A stretch of DNA of 26,192 bases, taken from contig DHMO01000062.1 in the NCBI GenBank assembly GCA_002405835.1, forward strand, positions 1-26,192. The letters are read 5' to 3'. This DNA is from Lentisphaeria bacterium UBA4640. Its GTDB lineage: Bacteria > Verrucomicrobiota > Lentisphaeria > Victivallales > UBA1829. A program made the position numbers and the translations under genes. The notes beneath the pieces were generated by a model. The model made no database searches and was not told where the DNA came from. It saw only the letters and a program-made list of their open reading frames with translations. Positions 1 through 6,315 of this stretch are shown piece by piece; within the stretch, counting starts at the first letter, position 1; each line of letters opens with the position of its first letter.

Positions 1-134
1 CGGAGAACTTATCACATTTTTTTTGCCAATTCAAGTGCCTCCTCGCACTGGCTCCCTTTGCGATTTTACAGAAAATTCGTTACACAGACACAGCAAAACA
101 TTACCTTTTTGCATCACCGTGTTTTTTTTAAAAA

Positions 135-196
135 TATCTGCAGATAAAAACACCTGAACCGGCTTGTATTCTTTCCCGCAAGCTGTACAGTACTGT
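135..196. promoter_or_regulatory. Dyads and possible promoter upstream of the AraC gene
   Basis: Positions 1-224 hold no convincing gene. Two dyads stand out: a perfect 12-bp palindrome TATCTGCAGATA at 135-146, and overlapping palindromes CTGTACAG (183-190) and ACAGTACTGT (187-196) about 30 bp before the AraC start. A possible promoter is TTGTAT (164-169), a 16-bp spacer and TACAGT (186-191), which would put the second dyad over the -10 element. Operator function is inferred from position and symmetry only. Confidence 0.3.
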
Positions 197-224
197 AAAA
201 CGGTCAGACCTTCCGGAGCGCGCA

Positions 225-1124
225 ATGAAACAGATTTCCGAACTTTACAATTTTTCCCGCAGCATTTTCTCTCCATATGAAGCGTGGGATCAGTCATGGG
301 ATTACGGACGACTCCACACCCTCCCCCTGTGGCCGGAATTCGTCTGCATATCACGCTACGGAAAAGATACGAAATATACACACAACTGTCCCGCAGTCAT
401 CGCAATTGAAATTCCTCTGGAAGGGAATCTGAACATCGCTCTGCCCGGGAAAAACATCACTCTTTCCCCCGGTGAATTTCTTATTCTGCCCGCGGGGGAA
501 CAAAATACTCTTGCGACAAGCAATTCAGATTTCTGCAGAAAAATCTCCTGCGGCCTCTGCGGGCCTCTCGCAGTTTCAACGCTGTCTCTGCTGAAACTTG
601 AACCCGGACGGAAATACATCATAAAAAATCCGGAGACTGTATTCACCATACTGAAAGAAATTGAAAGGCTGCTGTTTTACAAATCATGCTTTTTTAGCTT
701 TAGGAATGAGGAAAAAAGCATTCCGGATATTTGCGGAAAGTGTTTTCATTTCCTGATGCTCCTTGCGGCATCAGTGCCCGATGTCTGCAACTCTTTTGTC
801 TCCGACGCCATCCGGATATTTGAAATAAAAGCCGGATCGCACATCACCGTCGAACAGGTCTGCAGGGAATTGAACATTACCCCCGTAAGACTCACACGGC
901 TGTTCAAACAGCACACGAACCTCACGCCGAAACAATATCTGATATCCATGCGGATGAAAAATGCGGAAACTCTTTTGCGCGCAAGCATGAAATCTGTCAA
1001 GGAAATCGCATTCCTTTCCGGCTACTCCTCTCCGCAGAAATTCTGCCGGGAATTTGCGAAATCCCACAACTTGTCCCCACGTCAATACAGAAAGCTCGCA
1101 GCATCGGCAGAAGCGAAACGGTAG
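225..1124 (+). CDS. AraC family transcriptional regulator
   Basis: A 299-residue DNA-binding regulator. Residues about 50-130 look like the cupin-type sensing half of AraC proteins (for example LSPGEFLILPAGEQNTL). Residues about 195-292 hold the double helix-turn-helix, with ITVEQVCRELNITPVRLTRLFKQ as the first helix pair and SVKEIAFLSGYSSPQKFCREF as the second, ending in the usual SPRQYR. The ATG follows GGAG by about seven bases. It converges on the aldo/keto reductase gene, and its targets probably lie to the left of the window or at its own promoter. The N-terminal half is rich in Cys and aromatic residues and gives no clear ligand. The family is certain, the effector unknown. Confidence 0.9.
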   Translation: MKQISELYNFSRSIFSPYEAWDQSWDYGRLHTLPLWPEFVCISRYGKDTKYTHNCPAVIAIEIPLEGNLNIALPGKNITLSPGEFLILPAGEQNTLATSNSDFCRKISCGLCGPLAVSTLSLLKLEPGRKYIIKNPETVFTILKEIERLLFYKSCFFSFRNEEKSIPDICGKCFHFLMLLAASVPDVCNSFVSDAIRIFEIKAGSHITVEQVCRELNITPVRLTRLFKQHTNLTPKQYLISMRMKNAETLLRASMKSVKEIAFLSGYSSPQKFCREFAKSHNLSPRQYRKLAASAEAKR

Positions 1125-1130
1125 ATTCCG

Positions 1131-1164
1131 CTTCCCCTGTTCGCGCAAAGACAAACAGGGGAAG
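1131..1164. terminator. Hairpin between convergent genes
   Basis: A perfect 11-bp stem, CTTCCCCTGTT at 1131-1141 pairing with AACAGGGGAAG at 1154-1164, with a 12-base loop. It lies between the stop of the AraC gene (1124) and the stop of the convergent aldo/keto reductase gene (1178), so it could end both transcripts. No T-run follows on either strand, so it is not a classical intrinsic terminator. Confidence 0.55.
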
Positions 1165-1177
1165 GGATACAGCAGAA

Positions 1178-2323
1178 CTATTTCTGCACTTTGGCTTCCT
1201 GTTCCGCATTGTAGCGGGAACCGCGGACAGGGATTTTCGCAATTGCGTTTTCCAGCTCCCGCATCTCCTCCGCACTGAAACGGATCTCAGCGGCACGCAG
1301 ATTTTCTTCCAGATGCGAAAGTTTCGTCGTTCCGGGAATCGGCACAATCCACGGTTTGCGGTTCAACAGCCATGCAAGGGCAATCTGGGCTGCGGTATAA
1401 CCGCGCGTGCGGCCGAATGCGTGCAGGACTTCCACGATCCGCAGATTTTCGCGAATCGCTTCCGGAGTAAAACGGGGGAGCGTGTGACGGTTGTCGTTCG
1501 CAGTATCAAACCGCGTATATTCAGTGATGTCGCCGCCCAGAAAACCGCGATTCAGCGGACTGTATGGGACGAATCCGATTCCAAGCTCCTCGCACAGAGG
1601 AAGAACGGCGTCTTCCACACGGCGGTGCATCAGATGATACTCACTCTGAACCGCAGTCACCGGCTGGACGGCATGAGCACGGCGGATCGTCTCGGCATTC
1701 ACCTCGCAAAGACCGAAATGCAGAACTTTTCCTTCCCGGATCAGGTCTCGCACGGTCGAGGCGACCTCCTCTATCGGAGTTTTCGGATCGACACGGTGCT
1801 GATAGAAAATTCCCAGAGCCTCCACCCCGAGGCGCCGCAGCGATTCTTCACAGACCTTGCGGATGTTCGCCGGGGAGCTGTCCTCCTCCGCCATCACCCG
1901 CTTGCCGTTCACATATTTGTGCCCGAATTTTGTGGAAACGAACACCCGGTCCCTGTATCCCTTCAGGGCTTTGCCCATCAGAATCTCATTTTTATACGGA
2001 CCATACGCCTCCGCCGTATCGAAGAGCGTGACACCGCGTTCGACAGCCTCATGCACGAGACGGATTTCCATTTTTTCATCCGGATGCCAGCTGCGGTTGT
2101 AGCAGAGTCCCATGCAGCCGTATCCCAGCGATGAGATATGGAACGCCGCCGCGCCGCGTCCTAAAGTTCTTCCCTCCGGACCGTTCTTTTCCGGAACCGA
2201 AACAGCTCCGGCCTTCGAAGCGCAGGCTCCGGCGAGCGGAGCAACGCTCAACATTGCGCCAAACAGGGCGGAGTTTTTCAGAAACTCTCTGCGGGACATT
2301 CCGGAATTCTGATTTTTTTCCAT
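1178..2323 (-). CDS. Aldo/keto reductase with Tat signal peptide
   Basis: A 381-residue NAD(P)H-dependent aldo/keto reductase. Residues 9-34 form a twin-arginine signal (SRREFLKNS, then a hydrophobic stretch ending near Cys34), so the folded enzyme should cross the inner membrane. The catalytic tetrad is visible as Asp102 and Tyr107 in FDTAEAYGPYKNE, Lys132 in STKFG and His176 in FYQHR. The C-terminal IPIPGTTKLSHLEENL is the family's cofactor-binding region. The start follows AAGGAGT. It is the second gene after the predicted esterase, with a 13-bp gap, so the two are likely co-transcribed. The substrate is probably a sugar or other aldehyde; Tat-exported family members occur in polysaccharide-degrading bacteria. 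Confidence 0.9.
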   Translation of the reverse strand: MEKNQNSGMSRREFLKNSALFGAMLSVAPLAGACASKAGAVSVPEKNGPEGRTLGRGAAAFHISSLGYGCMGLCYNRSWHPDEKMEIRLVHEAVERGVTLFDTAEAYGPYKNEILMGKALKGYRDRVFVSTKFGHKYVNGKRVMAEEDSSPANIRKVCEESLRRLGVEALGIFYQHRVDPKTPIEEVASTVRDLIREGKVLHFGLCEVNAETIRRAHAVQPVTAVQSEYHLMHRRVEDAVLPLCEELGIGFVPYSPLNRGFLGGDITEYTRFDTANDNRHTLPRFTPEAIRENLRIVEVLHAFGRTRGYTAAQIALAWLLNRKPWIVPIPGTTKLSHLEENLRAAEIRFSAEEMRELENAIAKIPVRGSRYNAEQEAKVQK

Positions 2324-2336
2324 GTTGCAGACTCCT

Positions 2337-3497
2337 TTATTTGTTCTGAAGAGGAATTGTGTAATCTTTTACAATTTTGCGCGTGGGGCCGGCATGCGGT
2401 GCGCTCCGCCCGTCCAGTCCCTTTTCGTGCAAAAACTCTCCGACGAGATCCGCGATCCGGTCGTTGTTGAGATCGGCGAATGCGGCATGGGTATTGCCGC
2501 GAATTCCAAGCTCCGGCAGATGAATCACGCGGACGTCTCCGCCGCGGCGGTTGAGCGCTTCGGCAAACTGTTTTGCGCGGATGCTCGAAAGACGCCAGAT
2601 GTTTTCATTGAAGATATGGCTCGGCTCCTTTGCGATATTGTCACCGTAAACAATCAGGATCGGAATTCCCGTGAGTTTACGGAACTCCGCCTCCGGCACG
2701 CGCAGCGGCTGCATGTTGCGTCCGGCGGCTTCGGTTCCCGCGGGCGGATCGAAAACGCGTTCTCCTTCCGGAAGCACAAAGTGTCCGGGTTCAAATGCGA
2801 TGATCGCCTTCAGTGACTCCGGAGCGGTCATGCCGGAATACCATCCGTATTTTCCGCTGTTCGAGTGGATGATAAGCACGGCGGGACCGGTCTGCTTCAG
2901 CAGTTCAGCCATAGTGTTTCCCATGAAACTGTAATATTCCGGAGTCCGCGGCTCCGCTCCGGTGTCGGGTGTCTGCTGACGGAAAAACTGGTCGATGGAA
3001 GCCGGATCGTGCGGAAATTGAGTGACGGCATGGCAATACGGTGCCTTCGGAGGATCCCAGACTCCGTTGCGGAAGGCATTCCATGCGGAACTTTCGCGCA
3101 TGGTGGTCGGAACCGCATGCTCGACTTTTGTCGAAAGAGTGCGTCCGGCGCGTCCGCGGCGCGGCTGGTCGATGATGTAGACCGCCCAGTCCCGGCGCGG
3201 AAGAAGCGCCATGAAACCTTCGCGTCCGTCCGGCGTGGATTCAAAACTGCGTCCGGACTGTCCGATTCCATGCCAGAGGATCAGCGGATATGTGCGGGCG
3301 TTCTGCGGGATGAAGAACTGCGCGTACCCGTGGTCGCCGTGAAAAGTCTCTCCGTCTGCCAGACGCGTCACGGTTCCACCGAAAAAGAGACTTCCCATCG
3401 TGCGGAGCTTCAGAGCGTCCGGCTCCGTTGCACATCCGGCGAACAGAAGCGCCGCAGCAAGTCCGGAACCGATTTTTTGAAGTGCATGTAATTTCAT
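2337..3497 (-). CDS. Alpha/beta hydrolase (esterase-like), predicted lipoprotein
   Basis: A 386-residue secreted hydrolase. The chosen start at 3497 has AAAGGA just upstream; the longer start at 3521 has no such site. The N-terminus is a lipoprotein-like signal, with a hydrophobic stretch ending in LFAGC (Cys22). The fold shows as PLILWHGIGQSGRSF (oxyanion loop, about residues 71-85), a nucleophile elbow LIIHSNSGKYGW with Ser212 as likely nucleophile, Asp286 in IVYGDN as acid, and His337 in GNTHAAFADLNND. It probably cleaves an ester on a carbohydrate or small molecule in the envelope. It is the promoter-proximal gene of the pair with the aldo/keto reductase, and the LysR box at 3579-3593 sits where an activator of this promoter would bind. 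Confidence 0.8.
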   Translation of the reverse strand: MKLHALQKIGSGLAAALLFAGCATEPDALKLRTMGSLFFGGTVTRLADGETFHGDHGYAQFFIPQNARTYPLILWHGIGQSGRSFESTPDGREGFMALLPRRDWAVYIIDQPRRGRAGRTLSTKVEHAVPTTMRESSAWNAFRNGVWDPPKAPYCHAVTQFPHDPASIDQFFRQQTPDTGAEPRTPEYYSFMGNTMAELLKQTGPAVLIIHSNSGKYGWYSGMTAPESLKAIIAFEPGHFVLPEGERVFDPPAGTEAAGRNMQPLRVPEAEFRKLTGIPILIVYGDNIAKEPSHIFNENIWRLSSIRAKQFAEALNRRGGDVRVIHLPELGIRGNTHAAFADLNNDRIADLVGEFLHEKGLDGRSAPHAGPTRKIVKDYTIPLQNK

Positions 3498-3526
3498 CTT
3501 CTGAATCCTTTCATTTTTCATGCTGG

Positions 3527-3555
3527 ACTATACCACACGGAAGTTCAAATGACAA
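3527..3555 (-). promoter_or_regulatory. Promoter of the esterase-aldo/keto reductase pair
   Basis: On the minus strand TTGTCA (3555-3550), a 17-bp spacer and TATAGT (3532-3527) make a close match to a housekeeping sigma factor promoter. Transcription would start near 3520, about 23 bases before the chosen ATG at 3497. Confidence 0.6.
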
Positions 3556-3578
3556 ATACTTATTTTCTATAAAGTTTC

Positions 3579-3593
3579 ATGCTTGAAAAGCAT
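3579..3593. promoter_or_regulatory. LysR-type box (T-N11-A)
   Basis: ATGCTTGAAAAGCAT is a perfect 15-bp dyad that contains the T-N11-A pattern of LysR binding sites. Its centre (3586) is about 66 bp upstream of the predicted start of the leftward esterase transcript, the usual spacing for a LysR recognition site. It also overlaps the -35 element of the rightward promoter, which fits negative autoregulation. The LysR gene that should bind it now begins 1.8 kb away, at 5422. Confidence 0.6.
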
Positions 3594-3611
3594 ACAATAT
3601 TATGCTATTGT
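3583..3611 (+). promoter_or_regulatory. Ancestral LysR promoter, now driving the inserted genes
   Basis: TTGAAA (3583-3588), a 17-bp spacer and TATTGT (3606-3611) form a good rightward promoter. It is followed directly by CAACAAGGAGG, the same leader that precedes the LysR start at 5422. The promoter thus belonged to LysR before the insertion and now reads first through the inserted genes. Confidence 0.55.
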
Positions 3612-3614
3612 ATT

Positions 3615-3655
3615 CAACAAGGAGGATTTGACAGATGGGAATACGGTTTCTGCGC
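3615..3655 (+). repeat. Left copy of 41-bp direct repeat
   Basis: This stretch matches 5402-5442 at 39 of 41 positions. The differences are at 3639 (g here, a there) and 3647 (t here, g there). It contains the AAGGAGG ribosome binding site, ATG and first seven codons of the LysR gene (MGIRFLR here, MEIRVLR in the intact gene). Identity stops abruptly on both sides. Confidence 0.9.
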
Positions 3656-3730
3656 AAACGGCCAATTTGGCAAAGTCAACGTAACATATCGTTCGTGAAT
3701 TTCTCGTCAGCAATGTATGGAGTATTATAA
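3635..3730 (+). CDS. Short 31-codon frame fused to a LysR start
   Basis: The duplicated LysR ribosome binding site (AAGGAGG) and ATG open a 31-residue frame: seven LysR-like residues (MGIRFLR), then 24 residues from the inserted DNA, with TAA at 3728-3730. The next gene's ATG follows after two bases and has no strong site of its own, so this frame may act as a leader peptide that couples translation to it. The peptide is basic and has no recognisable function. It could equally be a by-product of the insertion. Confidence 0.45.
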   Translation: MGIRFLRKRPIWQSQRNISFVNFSSAMYGVL

Positions 3731-5401
3731 TTATGAACTTGTTTATTCCGTCTGGAAAACTTTTTAATATCATAATCTGCATGCTGTGCTGTATTTTTTG
3801 CTTTGCAGCAGACAGCACGAAAACTTTACCTCATGTTTATAATTATATAACGGCCGCAACTTATTTTCCGGTGACATCTCTTGAAAACAACTTAGAATAC
3901 TCCATTCGTATTACGGAGCAAATCAGCACGGACTCTATATCAACAGTTAAAGTATTGATAACACCGGGAAACATTGTCGCGCAATATTCCATTGACAAAA
4001 ATGGTATTGTCTGGAAGGCACAAGCCTCACATCAAGGGAAAAGGATTTTTTCAGTTTCTCTTAACAGCAGTCGCAGTAAACTTTTCCCGACTGATCTATA
4101 TGGCAATTGGGCAGTCAATATCGAAAGTATCATTTTAAATGGGTTAAAATATTTTTCGGTCGGCAGGTTCTTGTTGAACAAAAAAAACGGCGAAAAAATT
4201 TCATTGCACGTGTTGTCAAATGATAATGATAATGTCAAATTGCGCATAGACGACACTGTTGTTGATTATGCTATTTCGAATGGGGTAAAAAAAATGCGAG
4301 TTTACGAACGGCAAAGCGGGGGTAACAAATTCATTGGAGAACTCACCCTTTTCGATGAAAATCAAAAGAGCAAGTTAGACGGAATGCTTTTAAGCTATGA
4401 GTTTAAAGATGATATTCAGCCATCTCTTGTATACTATGCTCCATTAAAATTAAGAAAAGCCGCTGTTTTATATGTGAAAGACAATAGGCCCTATGTTAAA
4501 GTTTATAACACTTCAGGAAAAATAATTCAAGAAAATACATTTTTCAAGATAAAACCATCTCCATTTGATTATTGGATTATGGAAAGCGGAAAGCGGAATC
4601 TATGAAACAAAGCAATATACCAGCCGCAATGACAGTAATGATAACTATTATTTTCTTCTTGACTGTTATGACATTAAAATCAGAAGAAAGATACAATAAT
4701 ATTTCTCAAGCTATTCAATACGATCGGCAAGGGAAGTTCAAAGATTCATGGACATTGATGAATAAATGTCGACCGAATGATCTCTCAAACGATGAACTCA
4801 TGCTTATGGCAATGTATTGCAAAGAGGGAAGAAAAGGAATCAAAAAGAATCCCGAACGAATGCGGGAATTATTTTGTTTATTAAACAAAAGACTGCAAGC
4901 AGATACATCAAAAAAGATTTTGTATTATCGCGGGATTTGCATGATGTATGGCGAATTGAACCTGAAAGAAGCATATAAGCTGATAAAAAAATCAGCAGAT
5001 GATGGCTATTCTGACGCTCAAGCAGAAGTTGCAATTATGCTTTTGAAAGGCATCGGTATTGAACCTGACCAATCTTTGGCGATGGATTATCTGAACAAGG
5101 CTGTAATCAACAGCAATCTAACGGCAAAAGCCTATTTAGCATCATATTATCTTGGACAGAAAAAAGACTTATCCAAAGGTCTCGCGTTAGCTCAAGAGGC
5201 AAGTAATGCAGGAAATCGGGCCGGTCAATACACTTTGGCGATGGCTTATGAAAAAGGTGTTGGAATTGGCAAGAATGACAAAAAAGCACTTCGATTGTAT
5301 CAATTGGCCGCAGATCAAGGACTTCAAGATGCAAAAGAACGCCTCGCATGGTTAAAAGAATCTTTGAACATACCACAAGAACAGTATATTGAAGATGAGA
5401 G
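3656..5401. mobile_element. AT-rich insertion between the LysR promoter and gene
   Basis: About 1.75 kb bounded by the 41-bp repeats at 3615-3655 and 5402-5442. By eye it is about 35-40% GC, against well over 50% in the flanking genes, with many AAA, ATT and TTA codons rare in the neighbours. It carries two cargo genes of unknown function and no transposase, integrase or terminal inverted repeat that I can see. The repeats and composition show an insertion; the mechanism is unknown. Confidence 0.7.
3733..4605 (+). CDS. Exported protein of unknown function (insert gene 1)
   Basis: A 290-residue protein I do not recognise. The N-terminus is a clear signal peptide: Lys9, then a hydrophobic stretch (about residues 11-24, FNIIICMLCCIFCFA), with likely cleavage before ADSTKTLP. 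The rest is predicted beta-rich, alternating short polar and hydrophobic segments, with no transmembrane segment, so it should be periplasmic or outer-surface. Its stop overlaps the next gene's start as ATGA, a sign of translational coupling. It begins two bases after the 31-codon frame. Base composition is far more AT-rich than in the surrounding genes, pointing to horizontal origin. An envelope assembly or interaction role with the Sel1 protein is possible, but nothing in the sequence proves it. Confidence 0.75.
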   Translation: MNLFIPSGKLFNIIICMLCCIFCFAADSTKTLPHVYNYITAATYFPVTSLENNLEYSIRITEQISTDSISTVKVLITPGNIVAQYSIDKNGIVWKAQASHQGKRIFSVSLNSSRSKLFPTDLYGNWAVNIESIILNGLKYFSVGRFLLNKKNGEKISLHVLSNDNDNVKLRIDDTVVDYAISNGVKKMRVYERQSGGNKFIGELTLFDENQKSKLDGMLLSYEFKDDIQPSLVYYAPLKLRKAAVLYVKDNRPYVKVYNTSGKIIQENTFFKIKPSPFDYWIMESGKRNL

Positions 5402-5546
5402 CAACAAGGAGGATTTGACAGATGGAAATACGGGTTCTGCGCTATTTTCTTGCGGTCGCGCGCGAAGGGACGATTGTCCGCGCCGCAAACTTTCTGCATG
5501 TCACACAGCCGACTCTCTCCAGACAGCTTCAGGATCTGGAAGATGA
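4602..5546 (+). CDS. Sel1-repeat protein with N-terminal membrane anchor (insert gene 2)
   Basis: A 314-residue protein. The ATG at 4602 overlaps the previous stop; an in-frame TTG at 4572 is less likely. Residues about 8-25 form a signal or anchor. Residues about 105-250 hold Sel1-like helical repeats (SADDGYSDAQAEVAIMLLKG, AGNRAGQYTLAMAYEKGVGI, AADQGLQDAKERLAWL), a scaffold for protein contacts. From about residue 268 the frame passes into the right 41-bp repeat and then runs out of frame through LysR, stopping at 5546, 125 bases inside that gene. This tail (SALFSCGRARRDDC and on) is Arg/Ser-rich and unlike the rest, so the native C-terminus and stop were probably lost at insertion. Confidence 0.75.
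   Translation: MKQSNIPAAMTVMITIIFFLTVMTLKSEERYNNISQAIQYDRQGKFKDSWTLMNKCRPNDLSNDELMLMAMYCKEGRKGIKKNPERMRELFCLLNKRLQADTSKKILYYRGICMMYGELNLKEAYKLIKKSADDGYSDAQAEVAIMLLKGIGIEPDQSLAMDYLNKAVINSNLTAKAYLASYYLGQKKDLSKGLALAQEASNAGNRAGQYTLAMAYEKGVGIGKNDKKALRLYQLAADQGLQDAKERLAWLKESLNIPQEQYIEDESNKEDLTDGNTGSALFSCGRARRDDCPRRKLSACHTADSLQTASGSGR
5402..5442 (+). repeat. Right copy of 41-bp direct repeat
   Basis: The partner of 3615-3655. It supplies the AAGGAGG site and start codon of the intact LysR gene and forms the right end of the AT-rich insert. Base composition changes sharply to GC-rich immediately to its right. Confidence 0.9.
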
Positions 5547-6315
5547 ACTCGGACAGAAGCTCTTCATACGGAGCAACCGGAACATCACCCTCACTCCCGA
5601 AGGCATGTTCCTGCGGCGGCGCGCGGAGGAAATCATGGAAATGGTCAACAAAACCGAAACCGATTTCAGCGTCATGGGCGAAACCGTGCGCGGGAAAGTC
5701 TACATCGGCGGAGGCGAAAGCGACGCCATGCGGCTCATTGCCGATGTCATTCACTCTCTGCGGCGGGAATACCCCGAAGTGCACTACCACATCTTCAGCG
5801 GAAACGCCGCGGACGTCATGGAGCGGCTCGATAAAGGAATCCTCGATTTCGGCGTGCTCATTCACCCCGTCGACATCTCCAAATACGACTCCATCACGCT
5901 TCCGGCGAAAAATCTGTGGGGCGTGGTCATGCGGAAGGATTCTCCGCTCGCGGCAAAAAAGCACGTCGAGCCGGGCGACCTTGTGAATCTTCCGCTGATC
6001 TGTTCCCGCATGGACGGTTCGGGACCGATCCGGAGTCCGTTCGCCTCCTGGTTCGGCGCGGGCTTCGAAAAGCTGAACGTCGTCGCCACGTACAATCTTT
6101 TCTACAACGCCGCGCTGATGGTGGATGCGGGAATCGGTTATGCGCTTTCGCTCAATCATCTGTTCAATATCGATTCGCGGAGCTCGCTCTGCTTCCGTCC
6201 GCTGCAGCCGCGACTGGAATCGGGGCTTTCAATCGTCTGGAAGAAGTACCAGGTGTTCAACAAGGCCGCCGAGGTTTTCAAGAACCGGATCGAAGAAAAT
6301 TTCGCCGCGGATTAA
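5422..6315 (+). CDS. LysR family transcriptional regulator
   Basis: A 297-residue regulator. Residues 1-60 are the winged helix-turn-helix (EIRVLRYFLAVAREGTIVRA, then FLHVTQPTLSRQLQDLEDEL and LFIRSNRNITLTPEG). Residues about 90-294 are the periplasmic-binding-protein-like effector domain (VRGKVYIGGGESDAMRLIADV onward). The start is fixed by AAGGAGG nine bases upstream, inside the right 41-bp repeat. Before the insertion it would have been divergent from the esterase and aldo/keto reductase genes, and the T-N11-A box at 3579-3593 suggests that it controls them. It now lies downstream of the inserted genes, and the first 125 bases are also read in another frame by the Sel1 gene. The reading frame is intact. 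Its stop overlaps that of the convergent glycosidase by TTAA. Confidence 0.92.
   Translation: MEIRVLRYFLAVAREGTIVRAANFLHVTQPTLSRQLQDLEDELGQKLFIRSNRNITLTPEGMFLRRRAEEIMEMVNKTETDFSVMGETVRGKVYIGGGESDAMRLIADVIHSLRREYPEVHYHIFSGNAADVMERLDKGILDFGVLIHPVDISKYDSITLPAKNLWGVVMRKDSPLAAKKHVEPGDLVNLPLICSRMDGSGPIRSPFASWFGAGFEKLNVVATYNLFYNAALMVDAGIGYALSLNHLFNIDSRSSLCFRPLQPRLESGLSIVWKKYQVFNKAAEVFKNRIEENFAAD

Noticed and set aside
34..49. Small hairpin AGTGC-GCACT near the left edge
   Set aside because: A 5-bp stem without a T-run and with no assigned gene end beside it; too weak to call a terminator.
31..381. A minus-strand frame with several Cys residues that looks a little like a zinc ribbon
   Set aside because: Half of it lies antisense to the well-supported AraC gene, it has no ribosome binding site, and the Cys spacing does not form two regular CxxC pairs.
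3656..5401. Insertion sequence or prophage explanation for the AT-rich insert
   Set aside because: No transposase, integrase, phage gene or terminal inverted repeat is visible, and a 41-bp duplication is too long for a normal target site duplication. I kept it as an insertion of unknown mechanism.
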